IMG/VR virus record: IMGVR_UViG_3300020156_000033
Coordinates: 1 to 56,850 of that record
From: a virus
Length of the DNA: 56,850 bases
Direction: 5' to 3' (one strand)
Shown here: positions 14,636-21,610 of the stretch, piece by piece
Position numbering within the stretch: the stretch's first letter is position 1
Layout: every line of letters begins with the position of its first letter
Program-made: the position numbers and the translations under genes
Notes under the pieces: model-generated
What the model was told of the DNA's origin: nothing
The model's database searches: none
Seen by the model: the letters and a program-made list of their open reading frames with translations, nothing else

Positions 14636-14662
14636 GGGGGCCACCGGAAGGTGGCCCCCTTT
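14636..14662 (+). terminator. Rho-independent terminator
   Basis: GGGGGCCACC (14636-14645) and GGTGGCCCCC (14650-14659) pair perfectly with a GGAA tetraloop, then TTTCT. Separates the recombination genes from the primase gene. Confidence 0.85.
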
Positions 14663-14682
14663 CTGGTCTCGCAACGGATCGG

Positions 14683-16962
14683 ATGCAGATGAACACGGGT
14701 GAATTCTTCGATCTGCTGTTCGGGGACCTCGACGGCTGGGCCGTGGTGTGCTCGTTCCCGGGAGGGTTCTTCTCCCCCAAGGCGGGACCGACGGACCAGG
14801 AGTGGTTCGCCTGGCCCGAGGAGCGGGCGCAGATGATCGCCTACGTCCTCCAGAGGACCGACAACGACCTCTACACGGTGCCGACCCTCTACCGCACCAA
14901 GGGCAGCCGCAAGGCCGCCAACGCCCATCTGGGGCGCACGGTCTACGCCGACGCCGACAGCGCTCCGCCGGAGGCGTTCAAGCTGAAGCCGACGGCGGTG
15001 GTGGCCACGTCGACGGGCAGGACCCAGTGCTACTGGGTGGTCGATGACTGCCGGGACCCCGACCTGCTGTCGCAGTACGGGCGGGCGCTGGCCCACATGC
15101 ACCGCAACGACGGGTGCGACACCGGCGGCTGGGACATCGGCCAGCTGCTGCGCATCCCCGGCACCACCAACAACAAGCCGGACCTGGTCGCCCCCTTCCG
15201 GGTCGAAGTCGTTGAGCACACTTCCGGATTGGTCTATACCTCTTCGGTGTTTTCCAAGGTCTACGACCCGAACTCGGTGAAGTCCGCTGCGGTCCAGCTC
15301 GACGTCGAGATGCCGGACGAGTCCAGACTGCCGACCTTCGAGGAGGCCCGGGGTGTGCTCGTCGGTAGCTACGAGCTGCTGCGGTTGGTGGACGAGGCCG
15401 TCGTCAAAGGCGAGAAGGGCGGGGCAGGGGACCGCAGCGCGCGCATGTGGGCGCTGCTCAGCAACCTGTCCCGGATGGGCGTGGACCCGGGCACGGCCTT
15501 CGTGCTGGCCCGCAACGCCGGGTGCAACAAGTACCGCCAGGACGGCAGGCCCGAGGAGGAGCTGTGGGCCGAGGTCATGCGGGCCTACGGCGACCCCGAC
15601 AACCAGCCGGTGGTCTCCGACGCCGACGCCGCCAAGCTGGACCGCACCATCGCCCGGGAGAACAGGGCTCGCCAGCCGGTGGCCGCTGCGGTGCAGACCA
15701 CGCTGCTGCCCGCCCACTTCCTGTCCAAGGAGGAGCGGCCGCAGGTGCCCTACGACACGTTCGTGGACCGGTACCAGGCGTGGGGCTCGACGCGTACCGA
15801 CGCCGCTCCGCAGTACCTGCGGGCCGCCGCGCTCACGTGCATGTCGGCGGTCTACGGGGACTTCGGCAAGCCGCCCACCAAGTACGACTCGGGCGGCCTG
15901 AACCTGTGGTTCCTCATCCTGGGCGGCACCACCCGCAGCCGCAAATCGACGGTGCGCGGGATGATGGTCTACACCCTGGACGCCCTGTCCAACGACGGGT
16001 TCGTCTACGACATCGGGTCCAACGCCACGGCCGAGGGCCTGATGAACGAGCTGGCCGAGCGGCCGGGCTGGACGTCGGTGTTCCATCGGGACGAGGTCCA
16101 CGGCCTGCTGTACGAGGTCGGGGCCAAGAACTACATGGCGGGGTTCAAGGAGGCCCTGACCGAGCTGTACGACGGCCGGGTCCACGGCAAGCTGCGCGCC
16201 ACGGGCACGGTGAAGAAGACGGCGAGCACGCGGACCGTCTTCATCATGCTGATGGCGGGCGTCACCGAGCACGTGACCAAGGCGCTGACCGCCGCCGACT
16301 TCGCCTCGGGGTTCCTGGCCCGGTTCGTCTTCATCCACGCCGATCCGCCGCCGCGAACGCGGGAATCGGAGTGGATGGAGCAGGAGGAGGAGACGGTGGC
16401 CGCCGGTGGCGACACCGTGTTCGAGAGCTTGGTGGACGAGCTGCTGCTGGGCCGGTCTTTCTGGTCCGTCCAGACCACGCGCGGCGCCCAGTTGAAGATC
16501 GGGTTCGATGACATCGCCTGGAAGCGGCTGAACGAGTTCATCTGGGAGGCGGGCAACGCCGCCGAGGAGCACGAGCTGAGGGAGGTGCTGCAGCCCACCG
16601 TCGACCGCATGACGAAGTCGGTCATGAAGACCGCCATCCTCCTGGCGATGCACGAGAGCGAGTTGACGGTATCCTTGCGGCACGTGCTGAAGGCGGTGAG
16701 CCTGGCGGAGGAGTGGTACGGGCACCTGGTGACCGTGGCCACCAAGATCCGCCAGTCCTACTGGCTCAGGCGCCAAGACGACCTCATGGACATCATCGAG
16801 GAGTACGGCGGCCAGGTCAGCTGGAGCAAAGCCTACGCCAGGATGCGGAGGGACCTGCGTCCCCGGGAGTTCGGAGAGGTCGTGGATGCCCTGGTGATGG
16901 CGGGCAAGGCGATCCTCCGCCGACACGGGAACACGCAGGTCATCGAGAGTACGGGGAGGTAG
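14683..16962 (+). CDS. AEP-type primase fused to SF3/DUF3987-like helicase, 759 aa
   Basis: A bifunctional replicative primase-helicase. N-terminal archaeo-eukaryotic primase: D90-x-D92 (VYADADS), STGRTQCYWVVDD (110-122) and LLRIPGTTNNK (155-165). C-terminal ATPase: LILGGTTRSRKST (411-423) as P-loop, where the usual Gly before Lys421 is Arg, and VFHRDEVH (466-473) as Walker B. A helical C-terminal domain (from about 600) resembles winged-helix tails. Start at 14683 or the second ATG at 14689. The gene follows a terminator, so it probably has its own promoter or anti-termination. Confidence 0.85.
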   Translation: MQMNTGEFFDLLFGDLDGWAVVCSFPGGFFSPKAGPTDQEWFAWPEERAQMIAYVLQRTDNDLYTVPTLYRTKGSRKAANAHLGRTVYADADSAPPEAFKLKPTAVVATSTGRTQCYWVVDDCRDPDLLSQYGRALAHMHRNDGCDTGGWDIGQLLRIPGTTNNKPDLVAPFRVEVVEHTSGLVYTSSVFSKVYDPNSVKSAAVQLDVEMPDESRLPTFEEARGVLVGSYELLRLVDEAVVKGEKGGAGDRSARMWALLSNLSRMGVDPGTAFVLARNAGCNKYRQDGRPEEELWAEVMRAYGDPDNQPVVSDADAAKLDRTIARENRARQPVAAAVQTTLLPAHFLSKEERPQVPYDTFVDRYQAWGSTRTDAAPQYLRAAALTCMSAVYGDFGKPPTKYDSGGLNLWFLILGGTTRSRKSTVRGMMVYTLDALSNDGFVYDIGSNATAEGLMNELAERPGWTSVFHRDEVHGLLYEVGAKNYMAGFKEALTELYDGRVHGKLRATGTVKKTASTRTVFIMLMAGVTEHVTKALTAADFASGFLARFVFIHADPPPRTRESEWMEQEEETVAAGGDTVFESLVDELLLGRSFWSVQTTRGAQLKIGFDDIAWKRLNEFIWEAGNAAEEHELREVLQPTVDRMTKSVMKTAILLAMHESELTVSLRHVLKAVSLAEEWYGHLVTVATKIRQSYWLRRQDDLMDIIEEYGGQVSWSKAYARMRRDLRPREFGEVVDALVMAGKAILRRHGNTQVIESTGR

Positions 16963-16967
16963 GGCGG

Positions 16968-17756
16968 ATGGGCACAGGCCGAGCCGGGGCCACGCAGGGG
17001 GGCTACCGGGTCCGCAAGGACGGATCGGTGGCGTTCACGTACACGGAGCTGCACCTCGGCGAGGCACTGACCCACGCCATCTACTGCTTCGAGAAGGGCG
17101 CGCGCATGAACCGCGCCACCTGGCAGCGGGAGGCGCGCAAGCTGGCCGAGTGGGGGGTGTTCTCCCAGGCCAACATCGCCGCCGTCTTCGGCGTCTCCGC
17201 CACCCGCATCCGCCAGTTGGGCATCACCACCCTCAACGGCGCCAAGATGATGCGGGGCCGCTTCTCCCCCAAGTCCCTGCGGTTCCTCGCCCTGTCGATG
17301 CGCGAGAAGCTGACCAAGGGCAAGCACAACCCCCTGTGGGTGCTGGAGGCCGAGATCCGAGGGACGTCGCAGACGGTCATCGCGCGTCTCCTCGGCCTCT
17401 CCTCCAGCACCATCAGCCGCTTGGTACGGGAAGGAAACCTCATCCATGAGCGTCATGCTCTTCGATACCTCGAAGATAACGCCGATGACGAAGGACGTCC
17501 TGAGGAGAGCGTGGGAACTGAGCACGCCGGAAGCGACGCCGCTGGCGTTCACGCCGGAAGTGCCCCGGGCCCTGAAGCACCTCGAACAGGGCAGCCCGCT
17601 GGTCACGCTGGGCACGTTTACCGAGGTCCCGGGGATCGCCACCCTGTCGCAGCCGCAGATCCGCAGCCGCGCGGACGCGCTGACCATGCTGACGTCGGCG
17701 TTCCGCCTGGCCTGGCAGCAGGAGACGGGCCGCCTGCGTCCGCACCCGACGGGTGA
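16968..17756 (+). CDS. HTH DNA-binding protein, up to 262 aa, overlapping polA by 311 nt
   Basis: ATG after GGGGAGGTAGGGCGG. The first 160 residues look real: two helix-turn-helix-like segments, ANIAAVFGVSATRIRQLG and VIARLLGLSSSTISRLV. There is no stop before 17756, so the frame runs deep into the polymerase gene, and the last 100 residues are Gly/Ala/Pro-rich out-of-frame-type sequence. Either the protein has a disordered tail read from polA or a sequencing error hides the stop near 17446. It may be a replication initiator or regulator. Confidence 0.6.
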   Translation: MGTGRAGATQGGYRVRKDGSVAFTYTELHLGEALTHAIYCFEKGARMNRATWQREARKLAEWGVFSQANIAAVFGVSATRIRQLGITTLNGAKMMRGRFSPKSLRFLALSMREKLTKGKHNPLWVLEAEIRGTSQTVIARLLGLSSSTISRLVREGNLIHERHALRYLEDNADDEGRPEESVGTEHAGSDAAGVHAGSAPGPEAPRTGQPAGHAGHVYRGPGDRHPVAAADPQPRGRADHADVGVPPGLAAGDGPPASAPDG

Positions 17757-19611
17757 GCACCGTGTGCTGACCGGCCCCCAGGCCACCGCCTGGGTGGCCG
17801 AGCGGCGGAACCGGCCGGTCGTCGTGGACATCGAGACCCACGGCGACATCAGCCGCCTCCACCACAGTGAGCGCCTGCTGCTGTGCGTCGGCCTGTGCGA
17901 CGGCACCGAGACCGTGGTCGTGGACGGCGAGGAACTGGGAGACGGCCGGGACTACGCCCGCTTCCTGCACGAGTTGTCGCACCTGAAGCTCATCGCCCAC
18001 AACGGCAAGTTCGACCTGCCGGTGCTGGCGCAGGGTGCCGACGAAGGCACGGATCTGAAGCTGCACCACGACACCCTGCTCATGCACTATGCCCTGTTCC
18101 CCGCCGCCGGTGAGCACGGTCTGAAGCCCCTGTGCAAGCACCGCTTCGGGGCGCCCGACTGGGACAACCACGGCCACGACATGCGGGACCTGGGTTCGAT
18201 GGACCGCGCCGCCCTGCGGCTGTACAACGCCTTCGACGTCCAGTGGACGTGGCGCCTGTTCGAGCACCTGGTCCCCATGGTCGAGTCGCACGAGCACAAG
18301 GACCGCCTCTACCGGGGTGTGCTGATCCGGGCGAGCAACGCCCTCCAGCAGATCGAGCCCCGGGGGATCGGCTACGACCGCGACTACGCCGAGCGGCTGT
18401 ACACCGACCTGGGTGTGCTCGCCGACAGGCAGCGGGCCGATCTGGTGGCCGAAGCACACGCCTTGTCCCCCGGGGTCGCGTGGCCCTGGGCCAAGGAGGG
18501 CGGCAGGCTGGCCCGCGACGCCGACGGCGAGAAGTACCGGGAGTTCAACCCGGGCAGCCCGAAGCAGATCAAGGACCTCTACGCGGCGCAGGGCGTCAAG
18601 CTGGACAAGACCGACGAGTACGTGATGAGCAGGCGCGCGGAGAAGGGCGACGCCTTCGCCGAGAAGCTGCTCGCCTGGCGGGGCACGACCAAGCTGCGGT
18701 CCACCTACGTGGTCAGCCTCCTGGACAAGGCCAAGGCCCTGCCCGGGATGGAGCGGCCCCGGGTCTACCCCTCCTACCTGATCCACGGCACGAGCACGGG
18801 TCGGTTGTCCAGCTCCCACCCCAACATCCAGAACATCCCGCGCACCAAGCAGGACGGGACGCCGTCGATCCGGCGGATGTTCGTGCCGACGTCCGCCGAC
18901 CGCCTGCTCGTGCAGGTGGACTACTCCCAGGCCGAGCTGCGGGTCATGGCGGTGCTGGCCGGTGACCCCTGGCTGTCGGAGATCTTCTCCAACCCGAAGG
19001 TGGACATCTTCAACCAGATGATGCCCTCGGCCTTCCCCGACGCCGACATCGACGCCTGGGGGCCGGACGAGGCCAAGAACAACCGGGCCAAGCTGAAGGG
19101 CGTCATCTACGGCCTGAGCTTCGGACGGCGGGCACCGGCCATCGCCGACGCTCTGCGGATGCCGGTGGCCGAGGCGCAGCGGATCATCGACAACTACCTC
19201 GCCTCGGCGGCCAAGGTCGCCGAGTGGCGCGAGGAGGTCAGCCGCAAGGCGGTCCACGGCATCCCGCTGGTGAGCCCCTTCGGACGCCACTTCCAGCACG
19301 AGGTCGTCACGCCCCGGGGCAAGGACGACGTGGTCCGCAAGGCCCTGTCGTTCCTGCCGCAGAGCACCGCCAGCGACATCTGCCTGCGGGCCGCCTGCCG
19401 GATCATCGAGGAGCAGGAGGAGTCCGGCGGCGACTGGAACGTGGTGGCCCTGGTCCACGACGCCATCACCGTGGACGTCCCCGCCTACGAGGCCGAGGAC
19501 GCCGCCAAGTACGTGTCCGAGCACATGGTGCGCTCGGCCCGCGACACCTTCCCCGACCTGCCCTTCGCCGTCGAGGCGAAGTACGGGGACGACTGGGCCA
19601 AGACCAGCTAG
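17446..19611 (+). CDS. polA: Family A DNA polymerase (PolI-type) with 3'-5' exonuclease, 721 aa
   Basis: Replicative phage polymerase. Exonuclease domain: D128-x-E130 (VVVDIETHG), IAHNGKFDLPVL and YNAFDVQWTW. Polymerase domain: STGRLSSSHPNIQNIP, motif A VDYSQAELR (Asp492), motif B RAKLKGVIYGLSFG, motif C LVHDAITVD (His671, Asp672). Motif C carries Ala where E. coli PolI has Glu883, and motif B has Ile in place of the usual Asn. No 5'-3' nuclease domain. Start ATG 17446 follows TACGGGAAGGAAACC. The stop TAG is fused to the repeat cassette. Confidence 0.92.
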   Translation: MSVMLFDTSKITPMTKDVLRRAWELSTPEATPLAFTPEVPRALKHLEQGSPLVTLGTFTEVPGIATLSQPQIRSRADALTMLTSAFRLAWQQETGRLRPHPTGEHRVLTGPQATAWVAERRNRPVVVDIETHGDISRLHHSERLLLCVGLCDGTETVVVDGEELGDGRDYARFLHELSHLKLIAHNGKFDLPVLAQGADEGTDLKLHHDTLLMHYALFPAAGEHGLKPLCKHRFGAPDWDNHGHDMRDLGSMDRAALRLYNAFDVQWTWRLFEHLVPMVESHEHKDRLYRGVLIRASNALQQIEPRGIGYDRDYAERLYTDLGVLADRQRADLVAEAHALSPGVAWPWAKEGGRLARDADGEKYREFNPGSPKQIKDLYAAQGVKLDKTDEYVMSRRAEKGDAFAEKLLAWRGTTKLRSTYVVSLLDKAKALPGMERPRVYPSYLIHGTSTGRLSSSHPNIQNIPRTKQDGTPSIRRMFVPTSADRLLVQVDYSQAELRVMAVLAGDPWLSEIFSNPKVDIFNQMMPSAFPDADIDAWGPDEAKNNRAKLKGVIYGLSFGRRAPAIADALRMPVAEAQRIIDNYLASAAKVAEWREEVSRKAVHGIPLVSPFGRHFQHEVVTPRGKDDVVRKALSFLPQSTASDICLRAACRIIEEQEESGGDWNVVALVHDAITVDVPAYEAEDAAKYVSEHMVRSARDTFPDLPFAVEAKYGDDWAKTS

Positions 19612-19646
19612 CACACACCGACACGGGAAGGAAGCGCACAGCTGTG
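19609..19646 (+). promoter_or_regulatory. Stop/ribosome-site/start cassette, copy at the resolvase gene
   Basis: Begins with the polA stop as TAGCACACACCGACACGG, then GAAGGAAG, and ends in a GTG start 12 nt later. Identical to the copy at 13283 for the first 25 nt. Confidence 0.6.
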
Positions 19647-20141
19647 TTCATCATCATCGGGGTGGACCCCGGCAAGACGACGGGGATCGCCCACATCGCC
19701 TTCAACGACTCGGGCTCGCCCTTCCACGTCGATTACGAGGCGGTCCCCTACGAGGACAGCCCCGACGGGGACCACCCGGTGGACGTGGTCCGGGAACTCA
19801 TCGAGACCGCCATCGCCTACGCGGAGATGCCGAGGGTCGCCGTCGTTGCCGAGCAGTTCGTGCTGGAGGAGGGCACCCACGGCGTGGACACCACGGCGCT
19901 GCGGGTCCTCGGCGCGCTGGAGTACCTGCTGCGCCAGTCCCGCTACAGCGGGGTCGAGCTGGTCTACCAGCTGCGCACCGCCAAGCGCCTGGTCAAGGAC
20001 CGCCACCTGAAGTCGCTGGACCTCTACAGCGACTCCCCCCATAGCCGGGACGCCTTGCGCCACATCGCGGCCTACGTGCTGGCCAACCGGCCCGCTTCGC
20101 CGATGGCGAAGTTCTTCGCCCAGGCGTATCCCTCCGACTGA
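19644..20141 (+). CDS. RuvC-like Holliday-junction resolvase, 165 aa
   Basis: Cleaves branched DNA, probably before packaging. RNase H-fold signatures: GVDPGKTTGIA with D8, AVVAEQFV with E70, and SRDALRHIAAYV with D136 and H140 as the last acidic/His pair. Length fits RuvC (about 170 aa). GTG start selected by the repeat cassette leader; the frame upstream lies inside polA. Last large gene of the replication arm. Confidence 0.8.
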   Translation: MFIIIGVDPGKTTGIAHIAFNDSGSPFHVDYEAVPYEDSPDGDHPVDVVRELIETAIAYAEMPRVAVVAEQFVLEEGTHGVDTTALRVLGALEYLLRQSRYSGVELVYQLRTAKRLVKDRHLKSLDLYSDSPHSRDALRHIAAYVLANRPASPMAKFFAQAYPSD

Positions 20142-20153
20142 GGCGGTGCCATC

Positions 20154-20366
20154 ATGCCCATCAAGAAGGTCGTCGCCCTGTACGGCCTGTTCTGTGAGGA
20201 GTGTTCGGCGGTCCTGTGGCCCGTCGGCGCCGGAACGGCCTCCGAAGCACGCCGACGCGCCCGCGCCCAGGGCTGGCGTGCCCCGCACAACAACCCCAAG
20301 AACCCCACCGTCCTCTGCCCCCGCCATTACCGGAATCGAGACGACCATGTTGAAGGTGATACGTAG
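20154..20366 (+). CDS. Small zinc-finger-like protein, 70 aa
   Basis: ATG after GAGGCGGTGCCATC. C-x2-C (FCEECSAVLWPV) and a later C-x2-H (VLCPRHYRNR) form a putative metal site; a basic helix (ASEARRRARAQGW) lies between. Small proteins of this type are frequent in actinophages; function unknown. Overlaps the next gene by 20 nt. Confidence 0.65.
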   Translation: MPIKKVVALYGLFCEECSAVLWPVGAGTASEARRRARAQGWRAPHNNPKNPTVLCPRHYRNRDDHVEGDT

Positions 20367-20460
20367 GCTTACCGTCAGAGACTGCCCGGCGTGCGGCGGT
20401 TCGGGCATCGGGCCGCACGGCCACTGCTCGCGCTGCCACGGCAGCGGGAAGATCAGCTGA
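20347..20460 (+). CDS. DnaJ-type zinc-knuckle microprotein, 37 aa
   Basis: ATG 20347. Contains CPACGGSGIG and CSRCHGSGK, two C-x2-C-x-G-x-G units that together complete one DnaJ-type zinc site. Second such gene in the window (the other at 5104). Last gene of the plus-strand arm. Confidence 0.65.
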   Translation: MLKVIRRLTVRDCPACGGSGIGPHGHCSRCHGSGKIS

Positions 20461-20467
20461 CACGGGT

Positions 20468-20498
20468 GAGGCCCCGGGTGGATGACTCCCGGGGCCTC
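20468..20498. terminator. Bidirectional terminator between converging arms
   Basis: GAGGCCCCGGG (20468-20478) pairs perfectly with CCCGGGGCCTC (20488-20498), with TT on the plus side. It lies between the last early gene and the end of the late minus-strand arm. Confidence 0.8.
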
Positions 20499-20517
20499 TT
20501 CACGCAGAGTACTACAC

Positions 20518-20910
20518 TCAGACCTGATCGTGACGCGTGGTACGCGCCTGGATGTTCTCCGTGTCGATCGCGTTGTCCCGCGTCTTGGCGGCGGTGATCG
20601 CCTCGTCGGTGATGTGCTTGGCCGACTGGGAGTCGGCGGGCACGAGCACACTCACCACGTTGCTGGACTGGGGATCGAGCTTGGCCCCCTCCAGACGGCG
20701 CTGCACGTAGGACGAGAAGGCGCCGAACAGGATGGCGCCGACGACCGTGACCATCTGCTGCACGGTGACGGCGTCGCCGGTGCCGAACAGGTTCAGCAGG
20801 CCCTCCAGTACCGCCACGATCAGGACGGCGATACCGCCGCCGACGGTGTACTGCCCGAGCGAGCGCAGCGAGCGCCGCGTCGCATCGGTCTTGGTGACCT
20901 TGGTGGCCAT
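20518..20910 (-). CDS. Holin-like membrane protein, 130 aa
   Basis: Two hydrophobic helices (GGGIAVLIVAVLEGLLNLF and MVTVVGAILFGAFSSYV) followed by a soluble tail, a class II-like holin layout. It is the most promoter-distal late gene, downstream of the endolysin and tail fibre, as in many actinophage lysis cassettes. Alternative holin candidates are the membrane genes at 25283-25967. Confidence 0.6.
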   Translation of the reverse strand: MATKVTKTDATRRSLRSLGQYTVGGGIAVLIVAVLEGLLNLFGTGDAVTVQQMVTVVGAILFGAFSSYVQRRLEGAKLDPQSSNVVSVLVPADSQSAKHITDEAITAAKTRDNAIDTENIQARTTRHDQV

Positions 20911-20973
20911 CCGTCCTCCTCTGGTAGGAACGATGTGATTCTACGCTGCCACGCACAGGAACCGGAGGCCCCG

Positions 20974-21267
20974 ATGGCCGACCAGTACGCCAAGATGACG
21001 CCGCACAAGCGCCGCGAGATGACCAAGGAGCTGCTGATGGAGCTGCTGGAGCACGAGGAGAGCTTCTACCTCGCCGTCGTCAGCGCCGGTGGCGGCACGC
21101 TGCACATGGCCCGTCAGGAACCGGACCTCTCGGTCTTCCAGGTCACCGACGACAACTTCTTCTACGCCGACACCGACGAGCGCTACTGCTACGCGGGGCT
21201 GACGCCCCTCCAGGCGGTGGTCAAGCTCACCGAGCTGGCGCAGAAGTACCGCTCCACCACCGACTAG
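20974..21267 (+). CDS. Hypothetical protein in a plus-strand island, 97 aa
   Basis: ATG after GAACCGGAGGCCCCG. Helical N-terminus (KRREMTKELLMELLEHEESF), then beta-rich sequence with many acidic and aromatic residues. It is divergent from the adjacent holin-like gene with only 63 nt between the starts, which must hold its promoter. Its TAG is fused to AGCACACC. Unknown; may be a moron expressed independently of the late genes. Confidence 0.65.
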   Translation: MADQYAKMTPHKRREMTKELLMELLEHEESFYLAVVSAGGGTLHMARQEPDLSVFQVTDDNFFYADTDERYCYAGLTPLQAVVKLTELAQKYRSTTD

Positions 21268-21291
21268 CACACCACCACGGGAAGGACGCAC

Positions 21292-21564
21292 ATGTTCAAC
21301 GGGATCTTCATGCGAGCCGACTTCGAGTTCCTGCCGGGCGAGCTGATCGACGCCCAGATGCGCGACGGCGGACCGGGTGAGCAGGCCAGCGTCCTCGTCC
21401 TGTACTTCAGCGACGAGGCCCACCTCACGGCGTTCCGGGACAAGATGCGCGAGCTGGACAACCAGGGGATCGAGGACTTCGAGTTCCACTGCGACTTCCT
21501 GCACTTCACCCACCGCTTCCACATCGATGAGTGCGGCGTCAGTTCGCAACTCTACGAGGACTAG
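21292..21564 (+). CDS. Hypothetical protein in a plus-strand island, 90 aa
   Basis: ATG after CACGGGAAGGACGCAC. Mixed alpha/beta: MFNGIFMRADFEFLPGELI, then VLVLYFSDEAHLTAF and FHCDFLHFTHRFHIDEC. The His/Cys-rich C-terminus could bind metal. Followed directly by a hairpin that also ends the opposing tail-fibre transcript. Confidence 0.65.
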   Translation: MFNGIFMRADFEFLPGELIDAQMRDGGPGEQASVLVLYFSDEAHLTAFRDKMRELDNQGIEDFEFHCDFLHFTHRFHIDECGVSSQLYED

Positions 21565-21572
21565 TACAGCGA

Positions 21573-21603
21573 AGAGCCCGGCCCCTTCGGGGGACCGGGC
21601 TCT
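21573..21603. terminator. Bidirectional terminator
   Basis: AGAGCCCGG (21573-21581) pairs with CCGGGCTCT (21595-21603), with inner CCC/GGG pairs and a TTCG loop. Convergent stops on both sides. Confidence 0.75.
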
Positions 21604-21610
21604 CCGTATG

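Noticed and set aside
13282-16926. A minus-strand open frame of 1214 codons opposite Sak4, SSB-like and primase genes
   Set aside because: It spans three real plus-strand genes and a perfect terminator, so it cannot be one gene.
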